Source of the DNA: Branchiostoma floridae | Taxonomy: Eukaryota; Chordata; Leptocardii; Amphioxiformes; Branchiostomatidae | NCBI RefSeq assembly: GCF_000003815.2 | Contig: NC_049992.1 | Coordinates: 20,919,538-20,958,949, forward strand | Direction of reading: 5' to 3' | Length of the DNA stretch: 39,412 bases | Part shown: in pieces, positions 10,201 through 19,724 of the stretch | How positions within the stretch are numbered: position 1 is the first letter of the stretch | Layout: every line of letters starts with the position of its first letter | Made by a program: the position numbers and the translations under genes | Notes under the pieces: model-generated | Database searches by the model: none | Told to the model about the DNA's origin: nothing | What the model saw: only the letters and a program-made list of their open reading frames with translations

Positions 10201-13200
10201 TGTGCCCCGAACTGTTTTTGCCCGAAACCGTGNNNNNNNNNNNNNNNNNNNNNNNNNNNNNNNNNNNNNNNNNNNNNNNNNNNNNNNNNNNNNNNNNNNN
10301 NNNNNNNNNNNNNNNNNNNNNNNNNNNNNNNNTCGAATTCATGTTCGGTTCCTCACCCTGGTACCCTTGCGGGGCCACCGCCCTTTTTTACTCCTCATGG
10401 AGCTTCATCGAATCACAGGCCTTATGCTACCCGAGGGTTTAGTTTCAGACTTCCAAAGAGAAGGAATGGAAAGATTATCATGATTTTTGGTAAACTGATA
10501 GCTTAAGTGATGCTTGATACAATTTAATATCAATTATGTAAATAGGGATCTAATTTATATAATCAATGGCGAAATATTTTGAACAAACTCCAGGCATATG
10601 AAATAAAATGTAATGAGTAACACATTTTTGTCTACAGACATCATTCTACATGACAAACCTGGTTTATTTGGCAAAGGTATATGTTCATGGAACTCTAGTT
10701 ATCCTTACCTTCGCCAGAATGAAAGGTTAGGTTTTAGGCGTGTACATCTGTTAACAGCATAAGTCAAGAAGTCTTCGATGGATTCTAATGATATTTGGTA
10801 GGTGGGTAGGGGCCATAAAAACAAAGGTCAAGTAAGATAATGGACCCCCTAGCGGCTTGCTAAGGTACTACAGCGGAACTTCCATTTTGATATCTCGTGT
10901 TCTGAACATGCTTTGGTCGAAGATAGACCTTGGGGCAGAGACTTTCAAACTTGTTACATATATAGCATAGAGAAATGCCAATTCATATTAATGATACAAA
11001 TGATGACATAATTTGAATATTTAATGAAAAATTTATGATTAGAATTACTGAAATGTATGATAGGAAATATACTGTACACAAGAGGACTATCGAAGCAAGT
11101 TAAACAATTCACAAGAAGGTAAACACGGAAACAAAGAAGGTGAGGAATGAAAAGAGGAAAGGGCAAAAGGGAAGACGCACAAAGTGGGAATGAGGGAGTG
11201 AGAGGGAAAATGTGAAAAGTGGTTAAAGTAAACAGACTCTGAGAGGCATATAAAGAAAGAGTATGAGATTGCAACATTACAAAAACAGTATCTCTACTTC
11301 ACCTCTGAAGGGTTGCTCTGACACCTGTTAGATTCTTAAGTCTCAGGGGACTGGTTCTTGCCAGAGATCTTTGATATTTATGACATTTCGTTCGATGGTG
11401 TTGTTCGCACCGAGACTAATGATTCTGGGCCTCTAGTAAGTCATCTGCATAACATTTACAAAAGCTCTTAAAATTTCATGAAGGTATAAGGTTGCCGAAC
11501 TCTATTTGATGAGAGTCTGTGTGACTTTATGAAAGAACATATAGAACTTGAAAGGTCGACATTTGCTTGGGTGCAAATACAGTATATTTCAGCCATACCC
11601 ATTCCCTCGCAACATTGGACCGTTCTAAGTCACCCCTGCGCAAAAATGGAACATTTTAACAATAAGTCATCCCCAAAAGGGAACTAATATTGTGAATTGA
11701 TTCCAAGTTTAAAACGGAGCTTGCCCAATATGCCCCGGGCCCATATGAAAGAATAAACTCTTCCACAGGAGCTCCTGTCCTATGCATAACTAATTGGTTA
11801 TTAGAATCGCGGCTGCTTCTATCGTGAAAAAGAAAGAATTTGTTCATCATGAAATTACATGAAGCCATTCAACAATTTACAACACGATAACTAGGTCTAA
11901 GTTATAAGGTTCTTGTAATTTGGGTACATACATTACTTCAGTGAAATTTTTTTTATTCAAGTATTATTATTTAATAAGTATCAAGCATGTGTAGGTACAG
12001 TGTAGTAGGAGTGTTTTTTTTTCAAGCTGAACCTTAAATCTTCTTCTTGTTTTGTATTAGCAATTACATAAACGGAGACGTCTCGAATTTTTAAAAGAAT
12101 TCTAACGCCCTGTCGCTTCATTTTTTTCTGAAAAATCCCAAGACCAACAGCTAAATAACTTGATGTGGCGTTATCTATATATTTCATTTTACTTCTTTGT
12201 TAAGTATGTTCTTGTATACCACTGTTAAATTGTTTTACTTTGTATGCAATCAGCCATTGGGCTCAAACTCTGGCAGTTTAAAGTTACTTACAAATTGAAT
12301 GTACAAAGTTTACGTCAAAAAAACAAGAACAACAACATTGGAAGTACCTACAGTTGCTCGGGAAAAATACATCACTTTTCTTTCTAGTCCGGTGAGAGAA
12401 ATTTGGCAACTTTAGACAGGTGGCAGAGGGTTCATGACGTGCACCACTACTTCAAGGGTTGTCCATGGATGAAAAGTGGTTCAGGTAAGGGCGCAGTTTT
12501 GGCAAAGCATACATGAAGTGCTTTGCATTTGCGAGAGTTCATCAGCATTTTGTGTTCTAAGGCCAAGGAGTCAAGACTGTTCAGGGAGACTTGTAGCGAA
12601 TAGGAAACTGTTCCTGCTACGCCGTCTTAAAAGATTTGGAGTGTCAACTGAAGACCTCACAACAGTGTACGCCACCTATATTCGACCAGCTATGGAATAT
12701 GCAGCGCCCGTTTGGCATTCCTCCCTTACTGGCACGCAATCTACAAGACTTGAACGTCTGCAGAAACGAGCATGCAGGATAATTCTTGGCATGGCAAATC
12801 TCAGCACTGACTGCACTGAAGCTCCACTCCTTGGCAGAACGTCGTACAAATCTCTGCTTGACTTTTGCCAAAAAATTGCTCAACTCTGAATTCAGAACCT
12901 GGCTTCCACCACTCAGGAGCCAGATATCCGGACGTCACACACGGAATTCCAACAAACTGAACACTCCTATCTGCCGTACTAAGCGTCACAAAAACTCTGC
13001 TATTCCCTACATGATTGAACTGTTGAACAAATGCGAATGAACACTCTGTTATGTAGACCTACATATATCTGAATGTACCATGTGCCAGTCAATATTGATG
13101 TCTATATTTTATCGTCCGTTCAGATTTCTGGCCTATTTAATACTTTCAGAATTTTAAAATTTTAGATGTTATGTAAGCAGGGTTTTAACGATTCATTTTT

Positions 13201-16200
13201 AACCACACAACGTTCAAAGTTTTTAAGCAATTCGCCAGTAACGTGTGTAACCGTATGTAAATGCCATCATAATTCAGACTTGATGTTTCAAGTCCGCGAA
13301 GTGATAAAATGAATAAAGATTTCAAAGATTTTAAACCAAATATTATGAAAAAGATAGAATTAACCAAAAAATGTTAACAAAATACTTTATACATGTCTTT
13401 TGAACCATAAACAGATCCAAACTAACAAAAAGTAGACCTCAGGCAGTCAAGTTGACGCACCATGTCTTGGAATGCTCAGAATAGCAATTTTGGCCCCTCT
13501 CCCTTGAAAATATACCTGTGGCCCATAAATAATTATCATTAATTGGCGCTAGCAGGAGCGTGATACCACAATTTGAGCAAAAAAAATCATAAGGTGTGAT
13601 GCAGATGTACCCCCTCTACCAAAATATCAAGTCAAACCTTTTCTGTAAGATGGGTTGAACGAAATCATTTTTTCAGGCCTTGGCTCCTGCACTATATTAA
13701 CCGCCTGACTCCTTCCTTCTGACATCTGATTCTCAATTTGTCTTTAAACCTGAACATGCGTCAGACATGTGTGCAACTTAAAGCAAATTATATTGTTCTA
13801 CAGGGGTCAGTGTCTCCTGTTTTTGTTAGCGTTATGAACCCTCTATGAGCTCTATGAAAGGATCACGTCAACCATTGGTTAAGATTTGTTATGTTATGTT
13901 ATGTTATGTTATTGGGTGGGCCGACTACTCACTCTTTGCAGCGAGGGGCTGAATTGCGAGGAGCTTGCAATAGGCGGGGGCTAAATCGCAAGGGTCTGGA
14001 GCGAGCTGCCATTCGGCGCCACTCAGGTGACCTCACTACGACAGTAATTGCCCAGTAAGGTACTGTAGGTTTTGAACCGCTCACAGCGCGCGCACCATCG
14101 CACATGTGGCGGGTTCTTTAACGTGCCCGGGGTATGGCTCTTCCCAGACACGGGACCTCCATTTAACGTCCTATCCGAGGGATGACTCATTTTCACTTGA
14201 GTAAAGTGCTATGCGGTCCCGCGAATTGTCATGATTTTTGATGTATGTACCTTGGACAATGTTGTACAAAATACGATACTAATTATGCAAACTAGGGGTA
14301 AATTTGCATGATTAATGAGAAAAATCTATTTTATAAAAATATATTCTCATAAAACTTCAAGTTATACTACAAAAATGTAACAACAAGTGCAGATAACAGA
14401 ATGATAATGTTTATTACGAATTGCGTTGCCAATGGCAACATCAATGACGTCAAGATGACGTCATAAAATGCCGTCATGCACATCTAAGATACGAGTTGGG
14501 CTCCTCCATTTTATATCAACCAACTTGAATTTTTAAAAATACTTTTTTTTTGCAACAAATAATCATAAAGGGCAATGGAAATAGACTAAATTCATTCATT
14601 TAGACGGTTTTTGATGAAAAATTACCAGGTAGTAACAAATTTTAAGGGATAATTAACTTGTTATTCTTGATCTGGCCATACGGTCCACCATCTTGGATTT
14701 TGGGCTGATGACGTCATCAAATTAGCATGATTTATGCATATATAATTATGAAAGATATGCTAAATAATATAAGATTTTATTTATGTAACTAAATAGCAGT
14801 AATATAGCAACTAAATGTGAAAAATACATTGTTAGAAACAAAAATAGTGATTTTAGGAAAACTCACAAAATTTGGTGGCTCTAGCGTAAGCCGTTCTGGC
14901 GTAATAGGACATCAAAGTTGCCGTAGGCCTCAAAAGCCCCCCCCCCCCCGTCTGAATAGGGTTAAGAAAAGATTGACATATGTAATAAATGAAATATCTT
15001 TCAATGTACGTACCTCCGTCTTAAACACCAATCACTCCTCTCGCAAGGGAAATCGCAGTAGATGTTTCTTGTCGACCCCGATAGGCTAATGATCCTCAGG
15101 GTTAGGTCAATGTCTGAGTTAGTACCAGCCCATAGGTCGCCGTGTGTCCGTATTGTAACTCTAGACGCTATGGAAAATACAGTTACATGACAGTCAGTTG
15201 ACTCAACATTATAAATATATAGATTTTACAAGCGTTTGGAGACGTCATACCTCCATGAAATGCGTGATGGTGTTGTGGTTTGAGCGTGTATCTGGCAACG
15301 TCTCATTGACTAAGCTAACAGTATAGTATATGTCCGATTCGCTAAAATTCCCGGAATTCTACATGGATTTTTCCGCGCCTTCGTAGTTGCATCATTCTTT
15401 TGGTGGTAAATAACTTGGGAAGGGGTTAACAGATTGTCATGATATTTGGAATGTAGATAGCTTCGGAGATGCCTTAATGGATGATTAATTGAATACTTAT
15501 TACACTAGTCGTGGGCTAAGTTGCATACCTAACGAGATAAGAAATCCACTGGATTTCATAAAAAGATACTCAAAGACTAGAAAGGCCGACATTTGATGGA
15601 GAGCAAATACAGCATAGTACAGCCATCTCCCTTTCCATGCAACATGAGACTTCAGAAATCCCCCATGTGCGAAAATAAAACACTTCTGCTTAAATATCCT
15701 TTTACTATCACAGTTTAGCCCCCAAATGATTCCTAAGAAATTCCCCCGTGCAAGAATGGACTCTTCCAGATCACCCCATGTAACATTGCAAATTAGACCA
15801 GCCCAAAAATAAACCCAATGAAAACCTACCTGCCTACCTGCCTAAGTGCCTAGGCCATGAAAGACCTTGACATAATTACCAACATCCAAAATAGAATTGA
15901 AAAAAGCCCCCTCCGTGCAAGATAGGACTCTTCCAGCACAGCCCATGTGAAATTGCAAATAAAAACCAGCCCAAAATAACCCCACTGAAAGACTGGTGAA
16001 TACTAGTAGTCACACAAGTCCAAAAATGCTATTCTTGCATGGAGGGGGCACTTTTAAAATCCATTTTTGGACTTTGGTGATTATGTCAAAGTCCTTTTTT
16101 AGCGGATGTACTTTTGGACTGATCCACTTTACATTACGGTATTACAGGAAGAGTCCATTATTGGACTGATGGGTGGATTTTCTATAATTCAGTTTTGGAT

Positions 16201-17092
16201 GGGTGATGATTCTAAATTCGCAAACAGCAGTGAAAACGAACCCTCTGTGAATCTGTATGTTTTTAATGGTATAACAATAAAAAAAAACGAGTTTCGAGTC
16301 TTACCAAACGTCTCTTCTGCTGTAACCAGTAGGATAAGCAATGCCCAGAACACCTGTATGGAATAGAAACATGCACCTTATTAAATTAAATTTCATTTCA
16401 TTTTGCCTTTTTTGAAAAAAAATTTAAAAAAATTGCTCAAATGTGAACTATTACAACGACATTCCAGAACAAATTGAAACTCGTTTAATTTGACCCTATT
16501 TGTAACACTTGACTTTTCAAGAGGAATTCCCATCCATAATGGACCAGCGCAAACCAATTCCACTCAGAAAATTGACCTTTCTATAACCCCAAGTCCTACT
16601 TTGCACTTTAATACCCTACCTAAGAATTGACTCTTATAGAGCCATCTAACATAAAATGGACCAGTCAGCATTACACGTGAACTATTCTAAGATCACCCCA
16701 GTCCTAAATAGAGGATTACTAGTTTGACCCCAATTCCAGAATTTACTATTCCGGAATACACTTTTTTGGTCTTAAGTGGCCCTAAATCCCACAAAAGTCT
16801 GAACTTAAGTGTTGACACAGTTGCGTATAAAGCCTTAATTACATATGTTACATGCGATTCATTATTACTTTCAGGTCATTTGGATTAAAAACAGGGCTAA
16901 AAAATGCAAAATTCAACCATTCTAGTGATGGAGTCCGTGGGTATATCCTCAAACGACCCCTATGTCAAACTTGTAGTGCATGTGCACAGGAGGCAAAGTA
17001 TACGCTTAGTCTAAAACTAAACAAAAACTCAATAAGATCCTTTACAGGCTTAGATACGTGTATATATATATATATATATATGCAAAATTCAA

Positions 17093-17166
<74 letters not shown>

Positions 17167-17676
17167 AAGAGCAACAGCGAGGGGGTATTTTCTCACGTTA
17201 CCATCTTCTTCAAAATACATGATCATTTTGCCTAAAATCATCATAATCAATCAAAATAACAGCGATAAACCGCTTTGATGATAAAAAGGAGAAGAAACAT
17301 GTCGACTAAAACAATATATTTTATCGATACACATGACAGGAGGTGAAAAAAATGAACATGACAGCCTGTGTTAATTAAAAGAAATACACAGGTGATGATG
17401 TTCATGTAGGACACATATTGTGCGAATGCTTACCTCTGGGCATTACTTCACTCCTTTATTGTTTAGCATTGATGTACTATAGAGTAAATGAGGATAGTCA
17501 ACGTGTTTTTGGACTTCTGATCTGGGGACACTTTTACTATTCAAAATTAAGTAGACTCTGTAGTAAAAAGCAAATGAGATTCTCATCAGACTGATCTCTT
17601 GTAAAGTATACTTGTTTCGCCATGATAAGAAAGTATACGGATTGATTCTCACCTGCTGGCCCTTGGTAACATCCAT
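4022..17676 (-). CDS. Secreted PLAT-sushi protein gene (6 exons, 3' incomplete)
   Basis: Six minus-strand exons (17653-17676, 16305-16353, 15014-15167, 6694-6793, 4604-4691, 4022-4210) join with matching phases into 604 nt, or 201 residues, without a stop. Residues 1-8 are MDVTKGQQ. Residues 9-20 are hydrophobic (VFWALLILLVTA), a likely signal peptide. Residues 27-138 look like a PLAT/LH2 beta-sandwich: VTIRTHGDLWAGTNSD matches the family's opening strand and AGT turn, and SWRVDWVKV plus a YILQFDVW strand match its end. C62, C66, C72 and C82 fall inside it and are not typical of PLAT. Residues 142-200 hold four cysteines (C142, C167, C186, C200) with sushi spacing and a P..P.NG start, but lack the usual tryptophan. 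PLAT and sushi domains usually bind lipid or protein partners; the partner here is unknown. The start codon is in a strong context (gac ATG G). No stop codon was found, so the gene probably continues left. No named gene was recognised. Confidence 0.8.
4604..4691 (-). CDS. PLAT-sushi gene exon 5 (end of PLAT domain)
   Basis: An 88-nt exon (acceptor ctttgttttgtag, donor GTGGGA), phase 0 in and phase 1 out. It encodes VKVSDGGRDYILQFDVWM followed by DPGDYSTREVQ. The aromatic-rich strand resembles the last strand of PLAT domains (Y.F.c..W). A naive reading frame here runs in another frame and is a shadow. Confidence 0.8.
4979..4994. repeat. Poly-C tract
   Basis: Sixteen C residues at the 5' junction of the Penelope-like fragment. 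Confidence 0.9.
5008..5240 (+). mobile_element. Penelope-like retroelement 3' fragment, second copy
   Basis: It matches 325-378 plus 572-745 closely, starting at ttatagatcgagaaaacaga and running through the RRIR.IKEAVW and VMNREE motifs to the aaacgtcagccagg segment. It is 5'-truncated next to a poly-C tract (4979-4994) and lies in intron 5' of exon 5 of the PLAT-sushi gene. Confidence 0.65.
5975..6065 (+). repeat. Non-LTR retrotransposon 3' UTR fragment
   Basis: aatgaacggacacgattcat and tttgtaccatgtatgtgtac resemble the 3' UTR at 3361-3425 of the reverse transcriptase remnant. This suggests a 5'-truncated copy of the same family in intron 4 of the PLAT-sushi gene. Confidence 0.4.
6370..6414. 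repeat. GT-rich microsatellite
   Basis: Imperfect (GT)n/(GTGC)n run reaching the gap at 6415. Confidence 0.8.
6415..6514. other. Assembly gap (100 N)
   Basis: Run of N directly after a GT-rich microsatellite (6370-6414), which probably caused the break. Confidence 0.99.
6694..6793 (-). CDS. PLAT-sushi gene exon 4 (PLAT C-terminal half)
   Basis: A 100-nt exon after a pyrimidine-rich acceptor (atcttttttag), with a GTAAGG donor; phase 2 in, phase 0 out. It encodes EDTAPCDDF, then ILKSVTVRSHGGG and a SWRVDW strand. This is where PLAT domains have the strand and tryptophan before the final edge strand. The intron before it spans about 8.2 kb. Confidence 0.8.
7290..8150 (+). repeat. Interspersed AT-rich repeat with octamer-like motifs (family A)
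   Basis: Contains gttaacagcataactc, gaccccctagcggctt twice, and repeated gctaatttgcatgattaatg units. Related copies are at 10700-11040, at 24060-24330 in inverse orientation, at 33650-33770, and in fragments at 4855-4960 and 14222-14330. No coding capacity is visible, so the class is unknown. It fills part of intron 3 of the PLAT-sushi gene. Confidence 0.6.
8515..8543. other. Perfect 13-bp stem hairpin
   Basis: GCATTTTGCCACT, a 3-base loop tgc, then the exact inverse. It resembles the centre of a fold-back element; no terminator role is implied in a eukaryote. Confidence 0.7.
8566..8622. repeat. 16-bp minisatellite
   Basis: About 3.5 copies of tgatgttgagatgttg, with the last copy shortened. 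Confidence 0.8.
8776..9347. other. Assembly gap (572 N)
   Basis: Run of N with a non-standard length, so its size was probably estimated from read pairs. Long open frames across it are artefacts. Confidence 0.99.
9659..9695. other. 15-bp stem hairpin, GC-rich
   Basis: GCCCCATTCCGTGCC and its inverse with one mismatch around a 7-base loop. It lies in a GC-rich island (9530-9740) unlike its AT-rich surroundings, which suggests an inserted element; no terminal repeats were resolved. Confidence 0.6.
10233..10332. other. Assembly gap (100 N)
   Basis: Run of N; open frames spanning it are artefacts. Confidence 0.99.
10700..11040 (+). repeat. Family A interspersed repeat copy
   Basis: Shares gttaacagcataagtcaag, aaaggtcaagtaagataatg and gaccccctagcggcttgcta with 7370-7490, in the same order and orientation. 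Confidence 0.6.
11347..11435 (+). CDS. Candidate orphan exon on the plus strand
   Basis: An 89-nt open stretch between a good acceptor (gattcttaagtctcag) and a GTAAGT donor encodes DWFLPEIFDIYDISFDGVV and then RTETNDSGPL. The composition is protein-like and acidic. No partner exons were found on this strand. It sits inside intron 3 of the opposite-strand PLAT-sushi gene, so it may be a pseudogene piece or chance. Confidence 0.25.
12540..13037 (+). pseudogene. Non-LTR retrotransposon reverse transcriptase, C-terminal fragment
   Basis: The frame from 12476 encodes RRLKRFGVSTEDLTTVYATY, IRPAMEYAAPVWHSSL and RLERLQKRACRIILG. These are thumb-region motifs of CR1/L2/jockey-type reverse transcriptases. 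Near 12810-12830 the reading frame shifts by one, continuing LAERRTNLCLTFAKKLLNS and ending IPYMIELLNKCE. The catalytic domain is absent. The 3' UTR continues to about 13330 (atgaataaagatttcaaag). Inactive remnant in intron 3 of the PLAT-sushi gene. Confidence 0.72.
13887..14222 (-). mobile_element. tRNA-derived SINE lacking its internal promoter
   Basis: Minus-strand copy of the SINE family at 29627 and 33219. The 3' end carries an (ATAAC)n tail (13887-13911 on the plus strand). Compared with 33219-33641, about 108 bases are missing at 14208/14209, a segment that holds most of the tRNA-like region including the B box. Only about 12 bases of the tRNA 5' end (gggaccgcatag) remain. Confidence 0.7.
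14430..14760. repeat. CRE-rich AT repeat
   Basis: Contains atcaatgacgtcaagatgacgtcat and, about 230 bases later, gatgacgtcatcaaattagc with ccaccatcttggattttggg. It looks like an interspersed repeat and encodes nothing. A poly-C tract follows at 14938-14950. Confidence 0.35.
15014..15167 (-). CDS. PLAT-sushi gene exon 3 (PLAT N-terminal half)
   Basis: A 154-nt exon (acceptor ttttccatag, donor GTACGT), phase 1 in and phase 2 out. It encodes the PLAT opening strand VTIRTHGDLWAGTNSDIDL, then a cysteine-rich stretch (YCDFPCERSDWCL). The AGT followed by an alternating hydrophobic strand is the best single clue to the family. Confidence 0.8.
15318..15560 (+). repeat. Interspersed repeat, family B
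   Basis: Shares gtccgattcgctaaaattcc, ccttcgtagttgcatcat, agatagcttcggagatgcct and aatccactggatttcat with 35546-35795 and 35858-36100. Class unknown. Confidence 0.65.
15575..16225. repeat. Degenerate tandem array (ggaagagtccattcttgc units), two opposed halves
   Basis: 15575-16005 carries minus-orientation units (cgtgcaagaatggactcttc). 16020-16225 carries plus-orientation units (gaagagtccattattgg). The 15575-15650 end matches 19620-19710 in reverse. A related minus-orientation fragment is at 11545-11660, and more diverged units run through 16500-16800. Confidence 0.6.
16305..16353 (-). CDS. PLAT-sushi gene exon 2 (signal peptide)
   Basis: A 49-nt exon between an acceptor (ttccatacag) and a GTAAGA donor, entering in phase 0 and leaving in phase 1. 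It encodes VFWALLILLVTAEETF, the hydrophobic core of a signal peptide with likely cleavage after VTA. It lies between two blocks of degenerate tandem repeats. Confidence 0.78.
17059..17161. repeat. (TA)n microsatellite
   Basis: Two TA runs (17059-17081 and 17095-17161) separated by gcaaaattcaacca. Open frames of alternating Y and I across it are artefacts. Confidence 0.95.
17653..17676 (-). CDS. PLAT-sushi gene exon 1 (start codon)
   Basis: Eight codons, MDVTKGQQ, ending at a GTGAGA donor in phase 0. The ATG has G at -3 and G at +4. A four-codon upstream reading frame (17682-17696, MLTL then stop) ends five bases before this ATG, which could dampen translation. The reading frame is open upstream of the ATG but has no earlier in-frame ATG. 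Confidence 0.72.
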
Positions 17677-18034
17677 GTCGGTCACAGCGTTAGCATGGCG
17701 CCACACTTTGGTGCTGGGTAATAAACTCTGACCCCTTGTACCGGGCTGCACTAAGAACACACTCTACGGAATGATGTTGTATGATATATCTCAAGAATAG
17801 ACCTGGTTTTCCTCCAAGATATGCAAATATCTTTACCGGAAACAACGGCAGACAGCAGTCTCGGAAGTCAGAACCCACTAGTATGGTTAACGAGGACTAG
17901 AAAGGGGGTTTCTGTGATGCTGATTTATTCAAAGAACCCTCCTGTACCCATTTATTAAAAAAAACGATATATCGATATTCCCTGTTATATTATGTAGGAG
18001 TAATCGCCTCAGATAAATCAGCTAACTTTTATTA

Positions 18035-18112
18035 TATTTCAGCCATACCATAGGTATGGTGAAATATATTGTATTCGTAATGTTTCTTTCTTTCTTTCTT
18101 TCTTTCTCCTGT
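18035..18112. repeat. Imperfect palindrome plus (TTTC)n microsatellite
   Basis: atatttcagccatacc / ggtatggtgaaatat is an inverted repeat around ata. It is followed at 18087-18109 by (tttc)n. Together they look like the start of the tandem-repeat element that follows. Confidence 0.55.
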
Positions 18113-18259
18113 CAAATCTTCAGAACACGGTATCTCCCTTGTTCCTCAACTGAATGACTTGAAATTTGGCACAAAGGTAGAGTGGGCCAATACCCTCGGA
18201 CGTTTTTTTCATTTTTTCCATATCTGTCTCTTAAATGATTTTATTAAGGTTTTTTGGTC

Positions 18260-18765
18260 ATCTTAAGGCCAAAACTGTATATTTGGGCCCCCTCTACCCT
18301 GGTAGTATAACCGAATGAGCTGAAATTTGGTACAGATGTGCCTTGATAAGTCCCCCATATAGATTCAATATCAGTTTTGGTGTACAGTATAACGAAGTAC
18401 TTATTTTTGCGATTTTTTTGTCACTTTTTTACCAAAAAAGGACACTTTTGGCTCCTGTACTTTGGTTTTAGAACCGGATGACCTGAAATTTAGGATAGGA
18501 GTGCCCTAGACATATGCGCACATGGATTCAATAACACTTGAGGCATACGGTACAATAAAATGCTAAATTTTGCGATTATTTGGCCATTTTATGACCAAAA
18601 AGTACACGTTTGGCTCTTGTGCTCTGGTTTTAAAACCAAATGACCTAAATTTTGGTAAAAGGGTGCACTAGATATTTATTCAAATGACACATGTATAATT
18701 TTTGTCATAGACTACGTCAAAATGATATATTTGGGGATTTTTTTGTCATTTTCCAATAGCCAGAG
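18260..18765 (+). repeat. Tandem repeat, about 160-bp unit, three diverged copies
   Basis: Each copy has ttggctcctgtactttggtt (or a variant), accgaatgagctgaaatttgg, a tgcgatttttttgtcacttt tract and a final accaaaaag. Copies begin near 18262, 18430 and 18590. No coding potential. Confidence 0.65.
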
Positions 18766-18793
18766 GGGTCAATGACCTAAGGTCGTTGACCCC
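18765..18793. other. 14-bp stem hairpin
   Basis: GGGGTCAATGACCT and its inverse with one mismatch, directly after the tandem array. Confidence 0.55.
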
Positions 18794-18914
18794 CAGCTGC
18801 AGAATGCACCTACTGGCATATATGTCTATTTAATCTAATTAGATAGGTAACCAATCACTTAGCCTGAATCTATATCCTAAAGAGGGGGGGTGGCAGCCAA
18901 TCAGCGAGCCCGGT

Positions 18915-19715
18915 GTTATCTGGAAGAGTCCATTCTTACACGGAGGGGTTCATTTTTTTAAAATTCATCATTGGACTGGTGAAGTCTTTCAGTGGATGCA
19001 TTTTTGGACAGGTCTATTTTGCAATTTTCCAGAATGTGTGCTGGAAGAGTCTATTCTCGCGCGGAGGGGGAATTTTTCAACATTCATATTTTGGACTTTG
19101 GTGACTTCTAGTTTGTCAAAGTCTTTCAGTAGGGTTATTTTTGGACTGGTCTAATTTGCAATTTTACATGGGTGTTCTGGAAGAGTCCATTCTTGCATAG
19201 AGGGGGCTTTTTTTAAAAATCCATTTTTTGGACTTCAGTGATTATGTCAAAGTCCTATTTTAGCGGATGTATTTTTGGACTGCTCTACTTTACATGGAAG
19301 AGTCCATTTTTTGCACACGGAAGGGGGATTTTTTCAAATTCAGTTTTGAACGGGTGATGATTCAAAATTCAATTTTAGTGGAAGTGTTTTTAGACTGGTC
19401 TATTATACCTTTTTATGCACTGGGACCTTTTTTGCTAAATTCAATTTTGGATTTGGTCTCTTATTCAAAAGGCCAAGGTTTCAGTGGGAGTATTTCTGGA
19501 CTGGTCTATTGTGCAAATTCACATAGGGTGCACTGGAGTCCATTCTTGAACGGGGGAATTTTGTAAGACTCATTTTTGGGTTAAACCGTCATTAGTAAAA
19601 GTGATTTTTCAAATGGGTGATTTTGAAATAGCCTATTGTTGCATGGGGAGGGAGATGGCTGAAATATGCTGTATTTGCTCTCAAGCAAATGTCGGCCTTT
19701 CTAGTTATTATCCAA
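18915..19715 (+). repeat. Degenerate tandem array (ggaagagtccattcttgc units), about six copies
   Basis: Units of about 115-140 bp each start ggaagagtccattcttgcac-ggaggggg and end atttttggactggtctatt-tgcaattttacat. Starts are near 18920, 19040, 19179, 19302, 19420 and 19528. The open frames over it are repeat-derived. It is an inverted counterpart of 15575-16005. Confidence 0.7.
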
Positions 19716-19724
19716 CTTTTAAGG

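Noticed and set aside
13865-13911. CRISPR-like short repeat run (gttat units)
   Set aside because: A simple pentamer run with no spacers; it is the 3' tail of the adjacent SINE in a eukaryotic genome.
16852-17235. A 127-codon frame with alternating Y and I
   Set aside because: It is produced by the (TA)n microsatellite.
18913-19566. Phenylalanine-rich frames of 63 and 99 codons
   Set aside because: They are translations of the degenerate 115-140-bp tandem array.
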